Positions 17,976 through 26,811 are shown, counted from the stretch's first letter. The stretch is 64,000 nt of DNA from Corynebacterium frankenforstense DSM 45800 (GCF_001941485.1 NZ_CP009247.1:62001-126000), one strand, 5' to 3'. A program made the numbers and translations. The notes: generated from the letters alone by a model not told the origin.

Positions 17976-18215
17976 TGACTCTCAGATTAGTCCTGTGGCG
18001 GTGGCGAGAGCAAGAATGCCGTTCAGGTGATACCGGATCGTGACCGCGGGTGTCGTCCCCGTCACCGGGGGTGAACGGGGGTACCCCCGGTGGTGGGGTG
18101 GGTTGGGGTTGTGTGGGGTCGTCGGAGGGCTCCGGCGCGGGCCGGTGGGCCCGCACGGGGCGGGTGTGGCGGTGCCGCGCCGGGCGGGCGTCGGGTGCGG
18201 GGCTGCCTGCGTCGC
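17976..18215. other. Intergenic region between the LacI remnant and the exported paralogue
   Basis: No gene is supported. The segment includes a G-rich stretch (about 18055-18125) and likely the 3' end of the minus-strand gene that starts at 19838. No clear U-tract terminator was seen. Confidence 0.4.
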
Positions 18216-19838
18216 TCAGGCCCAGCGGGAGGTGTCCAGGCCGTAGGGGTTGTCCGGGTCGTCGACCGGGAGGTCCTGGACCTGTTCGCTGTCGAGCTGG
18301 AGGACGCGCGGGGAGCCGTTGAAGGCCAGGGAGATGCGGAGGGTGCCGTCGGTGGTGTCGACGATGAAGGCCGAGTGGAACATGACCCGAGATCCCGGGG
18401 GGATCGTCAGAGTCTTCCCTTCGCGCGGGCGGTTGCCCGAGGGGTGCTCCGTATAGAACTCGATTCTGGGGTTGCGATCGTCGGGCATCGCATTGACGAA
18501 CGAGATGTCGACGTAGTCACTGGCGGTCCCGTTCTCAAGCGACCAGGTCCCGGAGTCGCGCCAGCAGGACACGCCTGCATCGTTGGCGACGGAGCAGACG
18601 ACGGGGACTCCTCCGGCTTCAGTGCGGAAATTCCGGTCCTCGATGTCGAGCCAGGCGTCTTCGAGCGGGGCCGCAGAGTGGACGTTGCCGTAGGGCAAAG
18701 GGACCTTCTTGTGGAAGGGCGAGTCGTCGCTGAGCGCGGCGGTGTCGAAGTTGATGCGTCCGTTGGCGAGTGGAGGCTCGTCGGGATCGCCGGCGCCCGC
18801 GGGAGTGTAGGGGACGGTGAGGAAGGGGTCCTCCATGTTGCGGTAGGTGTTGTAGCTCAAGGTGACCTCGTCGGGGCGGGTCCGGCGGACCTCGCCGAGC
18901 TGCTGGTAGACGCTCATGTCGAAGTCAGCGAGGTGGTCGCCGGTGAAGAACACGACGGCTGTGCGCGTCGGGTTGAACGCGGGCTCGGGGTCCGATCCGG
19001 TCGGGCTGCCGACCAGGGTGACCCAGCTCAGCGGGGCGCAGGGGTCGAACTGGTTGTCCACCAGGCGCAGGTTGTTCACGTGTGTGAAGCCGCTGTCTGC
19101 CAGCGGCAGCTCGCCGATGGAGAGGAACGGCCCGAGTTCGGTCTCCGAGAGGTCGAGGTCCGCCGCCTCGCAGGTGTCCGGGGCCTCGTCGCCACCGCCG
19201 ACGTCGATGGTCGCGGTCTGGCCGGTGTCGGGGTCGGTCCACTGGCTCCAGCCGGGATCCTCGCCGGCGGGGACGCGGTAGGCGCCCACGCCGGGCAGGG
19301 TCTCGCCGGGCTCGACGATCTGGTCCTCGGGGGCGGCCTCGACGAGGGTGCCGCACGCCGGTGTGGCCCTGGTGCCGTTGACGGTCTGCAGGTTCATCGT
19401 CGGCGGCGTGGTCTCGCGGAAGTCGACCGGGGAGTCGCCGTTGTTGCGGAAGGTGACCTTCATGAGCACCAGCTCGGTGTCGCCTGGGGCGCCGGAGGTG
19501 CCGGAGGTGGCGGCGTCCTCGTCGTCCCCGCTGCTCGTGCGGGGCTCGGCGAGGCAGCCGGTGATCGCTTCGATGGGGACACCGCCGAGGGCGGAGTGGT
19601 AGCCGCCCATGGACTCCTCCGCCTCGGCCGGGTCCGGCTTGTCGACCTCGTCGACGCGGACCTCGAGGTCGCCGAGGGAGACGTAGTCGCCGATGCCGGG
19701 CATCTTGCCGGAGCCCTGGGCGAAGATCGACGGCTCGAGGATCTTGCGCGAGAACGCCGTGGTGGCGAGCATGCCGAACACGACGAGGAGGATCGCGATG
19801 ATCGCGAGCATGACACGGTTGCGGCGGGTTTTCAGCAC
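18216..19838 (-). CDS. Large exported protein, paralogue of 7554 and 19940
   Basis: A 540-residue protein beginning with GTG. Residues about 9-29 form a hydrophobic signal anchor (VMLAIIAILLVVFGMLATTAF) without a lipobox, so it is probably tethered by its N-terminus with the rest outside. The shared family blocks are MPGIGDYVSLGDLEVRVDEV (about 46-65), 'CEAADLDLSETELGPFL', 'NQFDPCAPLSWVTL', 'AVVFFTGDHLADF' and 'LPYGNVHSAAPLED'. It is the second of a tandem pair with 19940, which has the same promoter sequence. Function unknown. Conserved Cys pairs suggest an extracytoplasmic disulfide-bonded domain. Confidence 0.75.
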   Translation of the reverse strand: MLKTRRNRVMLAIIAILLVVFGMLATTAFSRKILEPSIFAQGSGKMPGIGDYVSLGDLEVRVDEVDKPDPAEAEESMGGYHSALGGVPIEAITGCLAEPRTSSGDDEDAATSGTSGAPGDTELVLMKVTFRNNGDSPVDFRETTPPTMNLQTVNGTRATPACGTLVEAAPEDQIVEPGETLPGVGAYRVPAGEDPGWSQWTDPDTGQTATIDVGGGDEAPDTCEAADLDLSETELGPFLSIGELPLADSGFTHVNNLRLVDNQFDPCAPLSWVTLVGSPTGSDPEPAFNPTRTAVVFFTGDHLADFDMSVYQQLGEVRRTRPDEVTLSYNTYRNMEDPFLTVPYTPAGAGDPDEPPLANGRINFDTAALSDDSPFHKKVPLPYGNVHSAAPLEDAWLDIEDRNFRTEAGGVPVVCSVANDAGVSCWRDSGTWSLENGTASDYVDISFVNAMPDDRNPRIEFYTEHPSGNRPREGKTLTIPPGSRVMFHSAFIVDTTDGTLRISLAFNGSPRVLQLDSEQVQDLPVDDPDNPYGLDTSRWA

Positions 19839-19844
19839 GTTTTC

Positions 19845-19850
19845 AGCTTA
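19845..19850 (-). promoter_or_regulatory. -10 box of leaderless transcript for the 19838 gene
   Basis: On the reverse strand GATAAGCTGAAAACGTG runs into the GTG start at 19838; TAAGCT is the -10 box with a 6-nt spacing. The same block with one change precedes the paralogue at 21616, so the promoter duplicated with the gene. Confidence 0.55.
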
Positions 19851-19939
19851 TCCGGTGCCGGCGTCCAGGTGCAGGGTTGCGGGGAACGGTGCCCGGAGGC
19901 GGGACTGCACGTAGGTGACGGGGCCGGTCGTTTACCGCC

Positions 19940-21616
19940 TCACGGCTCCGGGGTCTCGGTGGCCTCCCGTGACTTGTGGTGCGGCCAGCGGGAGAGATCC
20001 AGGTTGTAGGGGTTGGTCTGGTTCTCGATGGTGGCGACCTGCGCGCGTTCGGAGTCGAGCTGGAGCATGTACTGGACGCCCATGCGTGCGACGAAGATGC
20101 GCACGATGCCACCGCGGGTGTCGACGAGGAGGGTCCGGCGAAGGAGGGCCATGGAGTCCGACGGGATGTCGAACGCGTCGCTCGAGAACCCGTCCGGTTC
20201 GCCGGCCGCGGACCCGGGCTCCCTGCCCTCGAGGTCGAGGCCGTAACTGCCGCGCTCGTATCCGGTCTTGGTGAGGTCGGCGGTGATGCTGTCGGTCTCC
20301 GTGCCGTCGGGCAGCGTCCAGGTCCCGGATTCCCTCCTGCAGGTGACGCCCGGCTCCGCGGCGAGAGAACAGAAGACGGAGAGACCGTGCGTCTGTGCGC
20401 GGAAGTAGCGCTCGTACCGGCCGAGGTCGGCCTGCCGGAGGGGCGTGGCGGAGTGGACGTTGCCGTAGGGCAACGGTGAGTTAAAGGCGGTGCCGCCGAG
20501 AGCACCGATCACTTTCGCGAATTCGAAGTCGACGTGCTCGTCCGCGCCGTCCGTGGAGGGGTCGACCAGGCCGTCCGCGTCGTAGGTGTCTTCGTTGCCG
20601 GCCTTGTCGGTCACGGTCACCGAACCGTCGTCGTCACGGTGCACGGACACGCTGTCGCGGTAGACGGGGGAATCGAAGGGAGCGACGTGGTCTCCGGTGA
20701 AGAACACGACGATATGACTCAAGTCGGTGTCACCGCTTTCCCTCGCTTCGGAGTCCGACGATCCGCTGAGGAGAGCCCAGCTCAGCTCGGCGCACGGGTC
20801 GAACTGGTTGGAGTCCACCTGAAGATCGGTAATCAATTCCGGGTACTGGCCCCCCTCCGCCAGGGGCAGCGTGTTGACGGCGAGGAAGTTGCCCAACTCG
20901 GTCTCCATCAGGTCGACGTCGGAGTTCTCGCAGGTGCCGGGGACCTCGTCGCCGCCGCCGATGTCGGTGGTGGCGCTCTGACCGGTCGAGGGATCGGACC
21001 AGCGGACCCAGCCGGGCTCGGAGCCGGCGGGGACGTCGACGACGACGGCGCCGGGGATGGAGTCGCCGGGCTGGAGGACCTGGTTCTCGGCGTCGACGTC
21101 GGCGAGGATCTCCGTCAAGGGCGCGGCGCGGGTGCCGTCGGCGGTCTGCACGTTGACCGAAGGTGGGGTGATCTCGTGGAAGTCGACCGGGGAGTCGCCG
21201 TTGTTGCGGATGTCGACCTTGATGACGGTCAGGTCGGAGCCGCTGCCGGAGCTGCCACCGGAATTGCTGTCATTTGATCCGCTGCCACCGGAACCACCGC
21301 CGCCGGCTCCGTCGTCGCCGCGCCGTTCGAAGAGGTCGTCGACATTCTCCACGGCCTTCCCACCGAGGACCGTGCGGTAGTCGGCGGTGGCCTCCTTCAC
21401 ACCGGCGGCGTCCCGCTTGTCGACCTCGTCGACGCGGACCTCGAGATCCCCCAGCGAGACGTAGTCGCCGATGCCGGGCATCTCGTCGGAGCCGAGGGCG
21501 AAGACGTCGGGGTCGAGGACCTTGCGCGAGAACGCCGTGGTGGCGAGCATCCCGAGCAGGACGAGGAGGACCGCGATGATCGCGATCAGGACACGGTTCC
21601 GGCGGTTCTGCAGCAC
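19940..21616 (-). CDS. Large exported protein, paralogue of 7554 and 18216
   Basis: A 558-residue protein with an N-terminal signal anchor (about residues 9-29: VLIAIIAVLLVLLGMLATTAF) nearly identical to its neighbour. It carries MPGIGDYVSLGDLEVRVDEV, then a Gly/Ser/Asp linker (about 105-125), 'CENSDVDLMETELGNFL', 'NQFDPCAELSWALL', 'IVVFFTGDHVAPF' and 'LPYGNVHSATPLRQ'. The strong identity of the first 70 residues against weaker similarity later suggests a duplication followed by divergence of the outer domain. It starts with GTG immediately after a -10 box. Function unknown. Confidence 0.75.
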   Translation of the reverse strand: MLQNRRNRVLIAIIAVLLVLLGMLATTAFSRKVLDPDVFALGSDEMPGIGDYVSLGDLEVRVDEVDKRDAAGVKEATADYRTVLGGKAVENVDDLFERRGDDGAGGGGSGGSGSNDSNSGGSSGSGSDLTVIKVDIRNNGDSPVDFHEITPPSVNVQTADGTRAAPLTEILADVDAENQVLQPGDSIPGAVVVDVPAGSEPGWVRWSDPSTGQSATTDIGGGDEVPGTCENSDVDLMETELGNFLAVNTLPLAEGGQYPELITDLQVDSNQFDPCAELSWALLSGSSDSEARESGDTDLSHIVVFFTGDHVAPFDSPVYRDSVSVHRDDDGSVTVTDKAGNEDTYDADGLVDPSTDGADEHVDFEFAKVIGALGGTAFNSPLPYGNVHSATPLRQADLGRYERYFRAQTHGLSVFCSLAAEPGVTCRRESGTWTLPDGTETDSITADLTKTGYERGSYGLDLEGREPGSAAGEPDGFSSDAFDIPSDSMALLRRTLLVDTRGGIVRIFVARMGVQYMLQLDSERAQVATIENQTNPYNLDLSRWPHHKSREATETPEP

Positions 21617-21622
21617 ATTTTC

Positions 21623-21628
21623 AGCTTA
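21623..21628 (-). promoter_or_regulatory. -10 box of leaderless transcript for the 21616 gene
   Basis: GATAAGCTGAAAATGTG on the reverse strand places TAAGCT 6 nt before the GTG start. It is essentially the same promoter as at 19845. Confidence 0.55.
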
Positions 21629-21653
21629 TCGGTAGCTGTTTATCAAGGAAGGG

Positions 21654-21685
21654 GCCTGTGGGGAGCGCTGCCTACCCCACAAGGC
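21654..21685 (-). terminator. Terminator of the hut operon (after hutI)
   Basis: GCCTGTGGGG and CCCCACAAGGC form an inverted repeat (7 bp perfect core TGTGGGG/CCCCACA) 21 nt past the hutI stop. On the minus strand CCCCTTCCTTGATAAAC follows, with only a weak U-tract. Confidence 0.6.
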
Positions 21686-21705
21686 CCAGGCCGCACGCTC
21701 GCCGA

Positions 21706-22887
21706 TCAGGCGACGCGCTCGCCCGCGAGGTAGGTCGCCGCGGTGACCGGCATGCCGGGGCGGTAGGCCAGGTCGATCGCCGTGGCCGAGCGCAGCACGT
21801 GCAGGTTCGCGGCCGCACCCTCGACCAGCGTGCCCACGGCCGGGCGGCCCTGGGAGTCACGCCCGTCGCCGACATTCTGGCGTCGCAGCGCCACCGCACC
21901 GCCGTGGGTGCCCGCGGCGATCGCCTCGTCCAGGGAGAGGTGCTGCTGGAGCACCGCCGTGGTCACGCAGAAGTTCATGCTCGACGTGTACGAGGTGCCG
22001 GGGTTGAGGTTGCTGGCGATGGCCACCGTCGCACCCGCGTCGATCAGCCGGCGCGCAGGGGCCAGCGGCATGCGCGTCGACAGGTCGCAGGCGGGCAGGA
22101 TCGTCGCGACCGTCTTCGAGGCGGCCAGCGCCTCGACGTCGGCGTCGGTGAGGAAGTTGACGTGGTCGACGCTGGCGGCGTCGTAGTTCACCGCGAGGCT
22201 CACCCCGGGCCCCTCGCCGAGCTGGTTGCCGTGCACGCGCACGCCCAGCCCCTTGGCCTTGCCTGCCTCGATGACCCGGCGCGACTGGTCCTCGTCGAAG
22301 GCGCCGCGCTCGCAGAAGACGTCGATCCAGCCGACGTGCGGGGCCACCGCGTCGAGCATCTCGCCGCAGACCAGGTCGACGTACTCGCCGGCGTCGGCTC
22401 CCGGCGGCACCAGGTGCGCGCCGAGGAAGGTGACCTCGTCGACGTGGCGGCCGGCGATCTCGGCGGCCTGCTTCTCGCTGGCCGTGTCCAGCCCGTAGCC
22501 CGTCTTGGTCTCCAGGGTGGTCGTGCCGCCGGCGCGGGCGGCCGCGACGCGACCGGCCACCAGCTCGTCGAGGCGCTCCGCCCCGGCCGAGCGGGTCGCC
22601 TCCATGGTCACCGCGATGCCGCCGGCGGCGTACTCGCCGCCGGACATGCGGGCCTCGAACTCCTCGGCGCGGTTGCCGTCGAAGACCATGTGGGTGTGCG
22701 AGTCCACCCAGCCGGGCAGCACGGCCGCCCCGCCGAGGTCCTCGGCCCGGTCGGCCTCGGGGGCCTTGGCGGCCTCGCCGATCCAGGTGATCACGCCGTC
22801 TTCGGCGACGATCGCGGCGTCGTTGAGGGTGCCGCGCTCGGAGACGGTGCGCAGCTCGCCGATGTTGGTGAACAGGGTGGAGGTCAT
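21706..22887 (-). CDS. hutI: Imidazolonepropionase
   Basis: A 393-residue metal-dependent amidohydrolase that opens 4-imidazolone-5-propionate to N-formimino-L-glutamate, the third step of histidine catabolism. Key elements: 'LPGWVDSHTHMVFDG' (metal-binding HxH, about residues 55-69), 'LETKTGYGLD', 'GAHLVPPGA', 'RVHGNQLGEGPG' with a metal His (about 220), 'DHVNFLTD' and 'ASNLNPGTSYTSSM'. Length is normal (about 400). GAAAGG precedes the ATG. It is the last gene of the hutU-acd-CoA transferase-yjiH-hutI run. Confidence 0.95.
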   Translation of the reverse strand: MTSTLFTNIGELRTVSERGTLNDAAIVAEDGVITWIGEAAKAPEADRAEDLGGAAVLPGWVDSHTHMVFDGNRAEEFEARMSGGEYAAGGIAVTMEATRSAGAERLDELVAGRVAAARAGGTTTLETKTGYGLDTASEKQAAEIAGRHVDEVTFLGAHLVPPGADAGEYVDLVCGEMLDAVAPHVGWIDVFCERGAFDEDQSRRVIEAGKAKGLGVRVHGNQLGEGPGVSLAVNYDAASVDHVNFLTDADVEALAASKTVATILPACDLSTRMPLAPARRLIDAGATVAIASNLNPGTSYTSSMNFCVTTAVLQQHLSLDEAIAAGTHGGAVALRRQNVGDGRDSQGRPAVGTLVEGAAANLHVLRSATAIDLAYRPGMPVTAATYLAGERVA

Positions 22888-22963
22888 GGGGTCCTTTCTG
22901 GGGTTCGCGGTAGCTGGAAGGAAGCGGTGACGAGAGTCAGAGGAAGAAGGTCACGCCTACGGT

Positions 22964-24340
22964 CTATCCGCCGGTGACGAGGAACGCGACCGGGACGGTG
23001 ATGATCAGGGTCAGCACCACGCGCTGGAACCAGATGACCACCATGTGCCAGATCTTGATCGGGATGTCGGTGCCCAGCACGGCGGGGATCATCGAGGAGA
23101 AGAAGAAGATCTGCGAGATCGAGACGACGGCGACGATGAAGCGGAGCGTCTCGCTCGGGGCGTCGGCGACCAGGGTGGCCGGCAGGAAGAGCTCGGACAG
23201 GCCGATGGCCAGTGCCTCGGAAGCCAGCTGGGGGTCCGGGACCTGCAGCGCCCAGGTGAACGGCAGGAAGAGGAAGCCCAGCCAGGTGAACACCGGGGTG
23301 TAGAAGGCCAGCGTCAGGCCGATGAAGCCGACCGACATGATGCCCGGCAGGATCTGCATGGTCATCAGCACGCCGTCGGCGAAGTTGACCCACAGCACGC
23401 GCAGCACGCCGGGGCAGCGCTTGAGCACCTCCTCGGCCTCGCCCCAGGCGCGGCGCAGGCGGTTGGACGTGACCTGCTCCTCCGGATCCGGGTGGGAGCC
23501 GGGGTAGTACTCGTCCGGAATGCGCGACAGCGGCGGGATCCACACGATGATCGCGCTGACGATGAAGGTGATGATGAACGTCGCGGCGAAGTAGATGCCC
23601 CAGACCGGCATCAGGTCCAGGGTGCGTGCGATGACGACCATGAAGGTCACCGAGGCCGTGGAGAAGCACGAGGTGATGATCGCGGCCTCACGCGCCGTGT
23701 AGCCGCCGGCCTTGTAAACGCGGTTGGTGATCAGCAGGCCCAGCGAGTAGCTGCCCACGAAGGAGGCCACCGCGTCGACCGCGGAGCGCCCGGGCACCCG
23801 GTAGGCCGGTCGCATGATCCGCTGGACGAGCACCCCGATGAACTCCATCAGACCGAAGCCGACGAGCAGCCCCAGGAACACGGAGCCGACCGGGACGAGC
23901 AGGCCGACCGGGATGACCAGCTTGTCCATCAGGAAGGGACCGAGGTCCTCGCGGAAGAGGAAGGCCGGGCCGAAGTTGAACACGAGCATCGTCGCGACGA
24001 CAGAGCCCAGGACGTTGAGGAAGGCGAAGACCCGGCGGGCCATCGACTGCTTCCAGCGCCCGGAGGCGAACTGGAAGACGGTGCCGGCCAGGATGATCGC
24101 GTAGGCGACGAACTTGTTGGCGTCGCCGAGCACGTCGTCGATGATCGTCACCAGGTGGTCCAGGAGGATCGAGTTGGAGCCCTGGTAGGGGAACGGCACG
24201 AAGAAGGCGAAGATGCCGATCGCGCTGTAGACGAAAAACCGCCAGCGCCCACGCACGGGCTTGTCCATGCGGCGCGCGCCGGGCGCCTGCGTGGGCGCCT
24301 CCTCGGGGCGTACCGGATCAGCGGTGGAGTTCTCGGACAT
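22964..24340 (-). CDS. YjiH family (nucleoside-recognition GATE domain) membrane protein, probable hut permease
   Basis: A 458-residue polytopic membrane protein with about 10-11 hydrophobic helices. 'FFVYSAIGIFAFFVPFPYQG' starts the first helix at about residue 34, and 'SYSLGLLITNRVYKAGGYTAREAAIITSCFSTAS' contains the GATE-type polar signature. YjiH-like proteins are often found beside amino-acid catabolic genes. Here its place between a CoA transferase and hutI suggests import of an imidazole compound such as histidine, urocanate or imidazolepropionate (inference). The nearest upstream gene ends 30 nt before its ATG. Confidence 0.75.
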   Translation of the reverse strand: MSENSTADPVRPEEAPTQAPGARRMDKPVRGRWRFFVYSAIGIFAFFVPFPYQGSNSILLDHLVTIIDDVLGDANKFVAYAIILAGTVFQFASGRWKQSMARRVFAFLNVLGSVVATMLVFNFGPAFLFREDLGPFLMDKLVIPVGLLVPVGSVFLGLLVGFGLMEFIGVLVQRIMRPAYRVPGRSAVDAVASFVGSYSLGLLITNRVYKAGGYTAREAAIITSCFSTASVTFMVVIARTLDLMPVWGIYFAATFIITFIVSAIIVWIPPLSRIPDEYYPGSHPDPEEQVTSNRLRRAWGEAEEVLKRCPGVLRVLWVNFADGVLMTMQILPGIMSVGFIGLTLAFYTPVFTWLGFLFLPFTWALQVPDPQLASEALAIGLSELFLPATLVADAPSETLRFIVAVVSISQIFFFSSMIPAVLGTDIPIKIWHMVVIWFQRVVLTLIITVPVAFLVTGG

Positions 24341-24370
24341 GGTGTCCTCCGTTTCGGGGGATGGGCCGGG

Positions 24371-25546
24371 TCAGCGTTCGGCGGAACCGGACTCGTCGGG
24401 GACGCGCTCAGGCTCGGCGAGCCATTCGGCGATGAGGTCGTTGTGCTCCCCGAGCCCCGGGGCCGGCCGCGGGGCGACGGAGCCGTGCAGCTTGATCGGG
24501 GAGGCGAGGGTGCGGAAGCCGTCCGACTCCTCGGCGACGACGCCGCGTTCGCGGCCCAGCTCGCCGGTGAGGGCGTCGTGGACGTCGTGCACGCGCGACG
24601 TCGGGACGCCGTGCTCGGCGAGGTGCTTGAGCGCCTCGTCGGCGGTGTAGTCCGCCAGCTTCTCCTCGAAGAGGCGGCGGACCTCGTCGCGGCGCTCGCG
24701 GCGCGCGGCGTTCGTGTTGAAACGGGGGTCGTCGACCATGTAGCCCAGGTCGAGGGCCTCGGCGACGCGGCCGAAGAGGGTCTCGTTGGTCACGGCGATG
24801 ACGACCTCGCCGTCCTTGGCCGCGTAGGTGCTGAACGGCACGGTCATCGCGTGGTCGTTGCCCACGGCGGTGGGGGTCTCGTCCTCGTAGAGCTCACGCA
24901 TGGCCACCGATTCGAGGACGGAGACCAGCGAGTCGTACATCGCCAGGTCGACGTGCTGGCCGCGACCGGAGTGGTTGCGCTCGAGCACCGCGCCGAGGGT
25001 GGCGATCGCGGCGTAGAGGCCCGGGATCAGGTCGCCGAGGCTGACGCCGGTGCGCGTCGGGCGGCCGCCGGGCCAGCCGGTGACGGACATCAGGCCGCTC
25101 ATCGCCTGCGCGACGAGGTCGTAGGCGGGCGCCTTGCTCATCGAGCCGGTCTGGCCGAAGCCGCTGATGCTCGTGATGATCAGGCCGGGGTTGGCCTCGA
25201 GCAGGTCCTTCGGGGCGATGCCGAGGCGCTCCATGACGCCGGGACGGAAGTTCTCCACCAGCACGTCGGCGCGCTTGGCCAGCTCGATGAGGGTCTCGCG
25301 GTCCTCGTCGGACTTCAGGTCGAGGGTGATGCCCTTCTTGGTGCGGTTGAACAGGCGGTAGTAGGCGGAGTGTCCCTCCCAGAACGGGCCGAACTCGCGG
25401 GAGTCGTCGCCCCAGGGGGTCTCGATCTTGATCACGTCCGCACCGAGGTCGGCGAGGATGGAGGCGCAGAACGGTCCGGCGAGGACCCGGGACATGTCGA
25501 GGACGCGGATGCCGTCGAGCGCGCTGCGGTGGTCGGCGGTGGTCAT
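24371..25546 (-). CDS. CaiB/BaiF family (class III) CoA transferase in the hut operon
   Basis: A 391-residue class III CoA transferase, which moves CoA between carboxylic acids through an aspartyl-CoA intermediate. 'LDGIRVLDMSRVLAGPFCASILADLGADVIKIE' is the family N-terminus, 'HSAYYRLFNRTKKGITLDLKS' and 'VLVENFRPGVMERLG' bind CoA, and the catalytic Asp lies in 'HVDLAMYDSLV' (D about 198 or 203). It has no known role in the standard hut pathway. Together with the acyl-CoA dehydrogenase upstream it resembles the CaiB/CaiA pair of carnitine metabolism. GAAAGGAGA precedes the ATG. A strong hairpin separates it from the dehydrogenase gene. Confidence 0.9.
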   Translation of the reverse strand: MTTADHRSALDGIRVLDMSRVLAGPFCASILADLGADVIKIETPWGDDSREFGPFWEGHSAYYRLFNRTKKGITLDLKSDEDRETLIELAKRADVLVENFRPGVMERLGIAPKDLLEANPGLIITSISGFGQTGSMSKAPAYDLVAQAMSGLMSVTGWPGGRPTRTGVSLGDLIPGLYAAIATLGAVLERNHSGRGQHVDLAMYDSLVSVLESVAMRELYEDETPTAVGNDHAMTVPFSTYAAKDGEVVIAVTNETLFGRVAEALDLGYMVDDPRFNTNAARRERRDEVRRLFEEKLADYTADEALKHLAEHGVPTSRVHDVHDALTGELGRERGVVAEESDGFRTLASPIKLHGSVAPRPAPGLGEHNDLIAEWLAEPERVPDESGSAER

Positions 25547-25591
25547 GGTGGTCTCCTTTCGGTCGGCCGCGGGCGGGCCCGATGCCGTAGG

Positions 25592-25632
25592 GCCCGCCGG
25601 CCCGGACTGCGGTGCGGTCCGGGCCGGCGGGC
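25592..25632 (-). terminator. Very stable hairpin between the acyl-CoA dehydrogenase and CoA transferase genes
   Basis: GCCCGCCGGCCCGGAC (25592-25607) and GTCCGGGCCGGCGGGC (25617-25632) give a perfect 16-bp stem with a 9-nt loop, 12 nt after the dehydrogenase stop. There is no U-tract, so an mRNA-stabilising or attenuating role within the operon is as likely as termination. Confidence 0.65.
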
Positions 25633-25644
25633 TCGAGGGGGTGT

Positions 25645-26811
25645 CTAGACGAAGGCGGACTCTCCGGTGATGGAGCGGGCGACGATCAGCTGGTTGATGT
25701 CGTAGGTGCCCTCGTAGGAGTAGAGCGCCTCGGCGTCGCAGAAGATCTTGGCCATGTGGTAGTCGGTGACCAGGCCGTTGCCGCCCTGCACCTCGCGGCC
25801 GAGGGCGACGGTCTCGCGCATCAGGCGGGTGACCTGGGCCTTGGCCAGGGCGGAGTGCTCGTTGTGGTCGGCGTCGCGGTCCTGCATGCGGTTGAGGGTG
25901 TACATCATCGACTCGGAGGCGATGAGGTTGCCCAGCATGGTGGCCAGCTTCGACTGGTTGATCTGGAAGGAGCTGATCTTCCTGCCGAACTGCTCGCGCT
26001 CGTCGGCGTAGTCCAGGGTCGCGTCGAGCGCCCCCATCTGCAGGCCGACGGCCTGCCAGCCCACGGTGGCGCGGGCGGACTTGAAGACCTTGTTGGTGTC
26101 CTTGAAGGTGTTGGCGCCCTCGAGCTTGTCGGCGTCCGGCACGAAGCAGTCGGTCAGGTGGATCTCCGCGTTCTGCACGGCGCGCAGCGCGATGCGGTTC
26201 TCCATCAGCTCCGCGCGGTAGCCCTCCGCGGAGGTGTCGACGACGAAGCCCTTGACCTGGTCGTCGGCGATGTCGCGGGCGTAGATGACCGCGTAGTCGG
26301 ACCAGGTGGCGTTGCCGATCCAGCGCTTGGTGCCGTTGAGCTTCCAGCCGCCGTCGACCTTCTCGGCGGTGGTGCGCATGCCCTTGGCCACGTCGGAGCC
26401 GGCCTCCGGCTCGGTGATCGCCAGCACGCCGGTCTTGCGCACGGCGTAGAGGTCCGGCAGCCAGCGCTGCTTCTGCTCCTCGCTGCCGAGCAGCTCGATT
26501 GAGCCGGTGAACAGGCCGTCGTGGCCGCTGAAGAACGTGCCCACCGAGGCGTCTGCGCGGTGGATCTCGGCGGTGACCAGGCCGGCGAGCAGGCGGCTGC
26601 GGCCCTTGTGGCGCACCAGGCTGATGATGTCGAGGTCCGCGATGGAGTCCATCAGCTCGTGGGGGAACTCCCAGCGGTTCCAGTAGTCCGCGGCGACGGG
26701 CTTGACGGTGTTCTGCGCCCAGTCGCGCACCTTCAGCAGGATCTCGCGCTCCTCGGCGGAGAGCTCCTGCTCGAATCCGTAGAAGTCGCCCTCGGGGTAA
26801 CGTCCGGCCAT
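25645..26811 (-). CDS. Acyl-CoA dehydrogenase in the hut operon (glutaryl-CoA dehydrogenase-like, but Arg missing)
   Basis: A 388-residue flavoprotein that introduces an alpha,beta double bond into an acyl-CoA. 'VLAITEPEAGSDVAKGMRTTA' (FAD/substrate loop), 'LNGTKRWIGNATWSDYAVIYAR', 'REQFGRKISSFQINQSKLATML' and the catalytic-Glu block 'ALYSYEGTYDINQLIVARSITG' (E about 368) match the glutaryl-CoA dehydrogenase branch. The position of the glutarate-binding Arg of that branch (GYRSAMS) reads SVGTFFS, so glutaryl-CoA is unlikely to be the substrate. Its place after hutU and before a CoA transferase suggests action on an imidazole-acyl-CoA (inference). GAAAGGA precedes the ATG at 26811. Confidence 0.88.
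   Translation of the reverse strand: MAGRYPEGDFYGFEQELSAEEREILLKVRDWAQNTVKPVAADYWNRWEFPHELMDSIADLDIISLVRHKGRSRLLAGLVTAEIHRADASVGTFFSGHDGLFTGSIELLGSEEQKQRWLPDLYAVRKTGVLAITEPEAGSDVAKGMRTTAEKVDGGWKLNGTKRWIGNATWSDYAVIYARDIADDQVKGFVVDTSAEGYRAELMENRIALRAVQNAEIHLTDCFVPDADKLEGANTFKDTNKVFKSARATVGWQAVGLQMGALDATLDYADEREQFGRKISSFQINQSKLATMLGNLIASESMMYTLNRMQDRDADHNEHSALAKAQVTRLMRETVALGREVQGGNGLVTDYHMAKIFCDAEALYSYEGTYDINQLIVARSITGESAFV

Noticed and set aside
23045-25648. An 867-codon open frame on the plus strand opposite yjiH and the CoA transferase
   Set aside because: Antisense to two well-conserved proteins, composed of Asp/Glu/His/Gln/Arg-rich low-complexity sequence and lacking any family motif.
25645-26811. 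Glutaryl-CoA dehydrogenase
   Set aside because: The catalytic Glu block fits, but the segment holding the glutarate-binding Arg reads SVGTFFS, and no glutarate or lysine catabolic gene is nearby.
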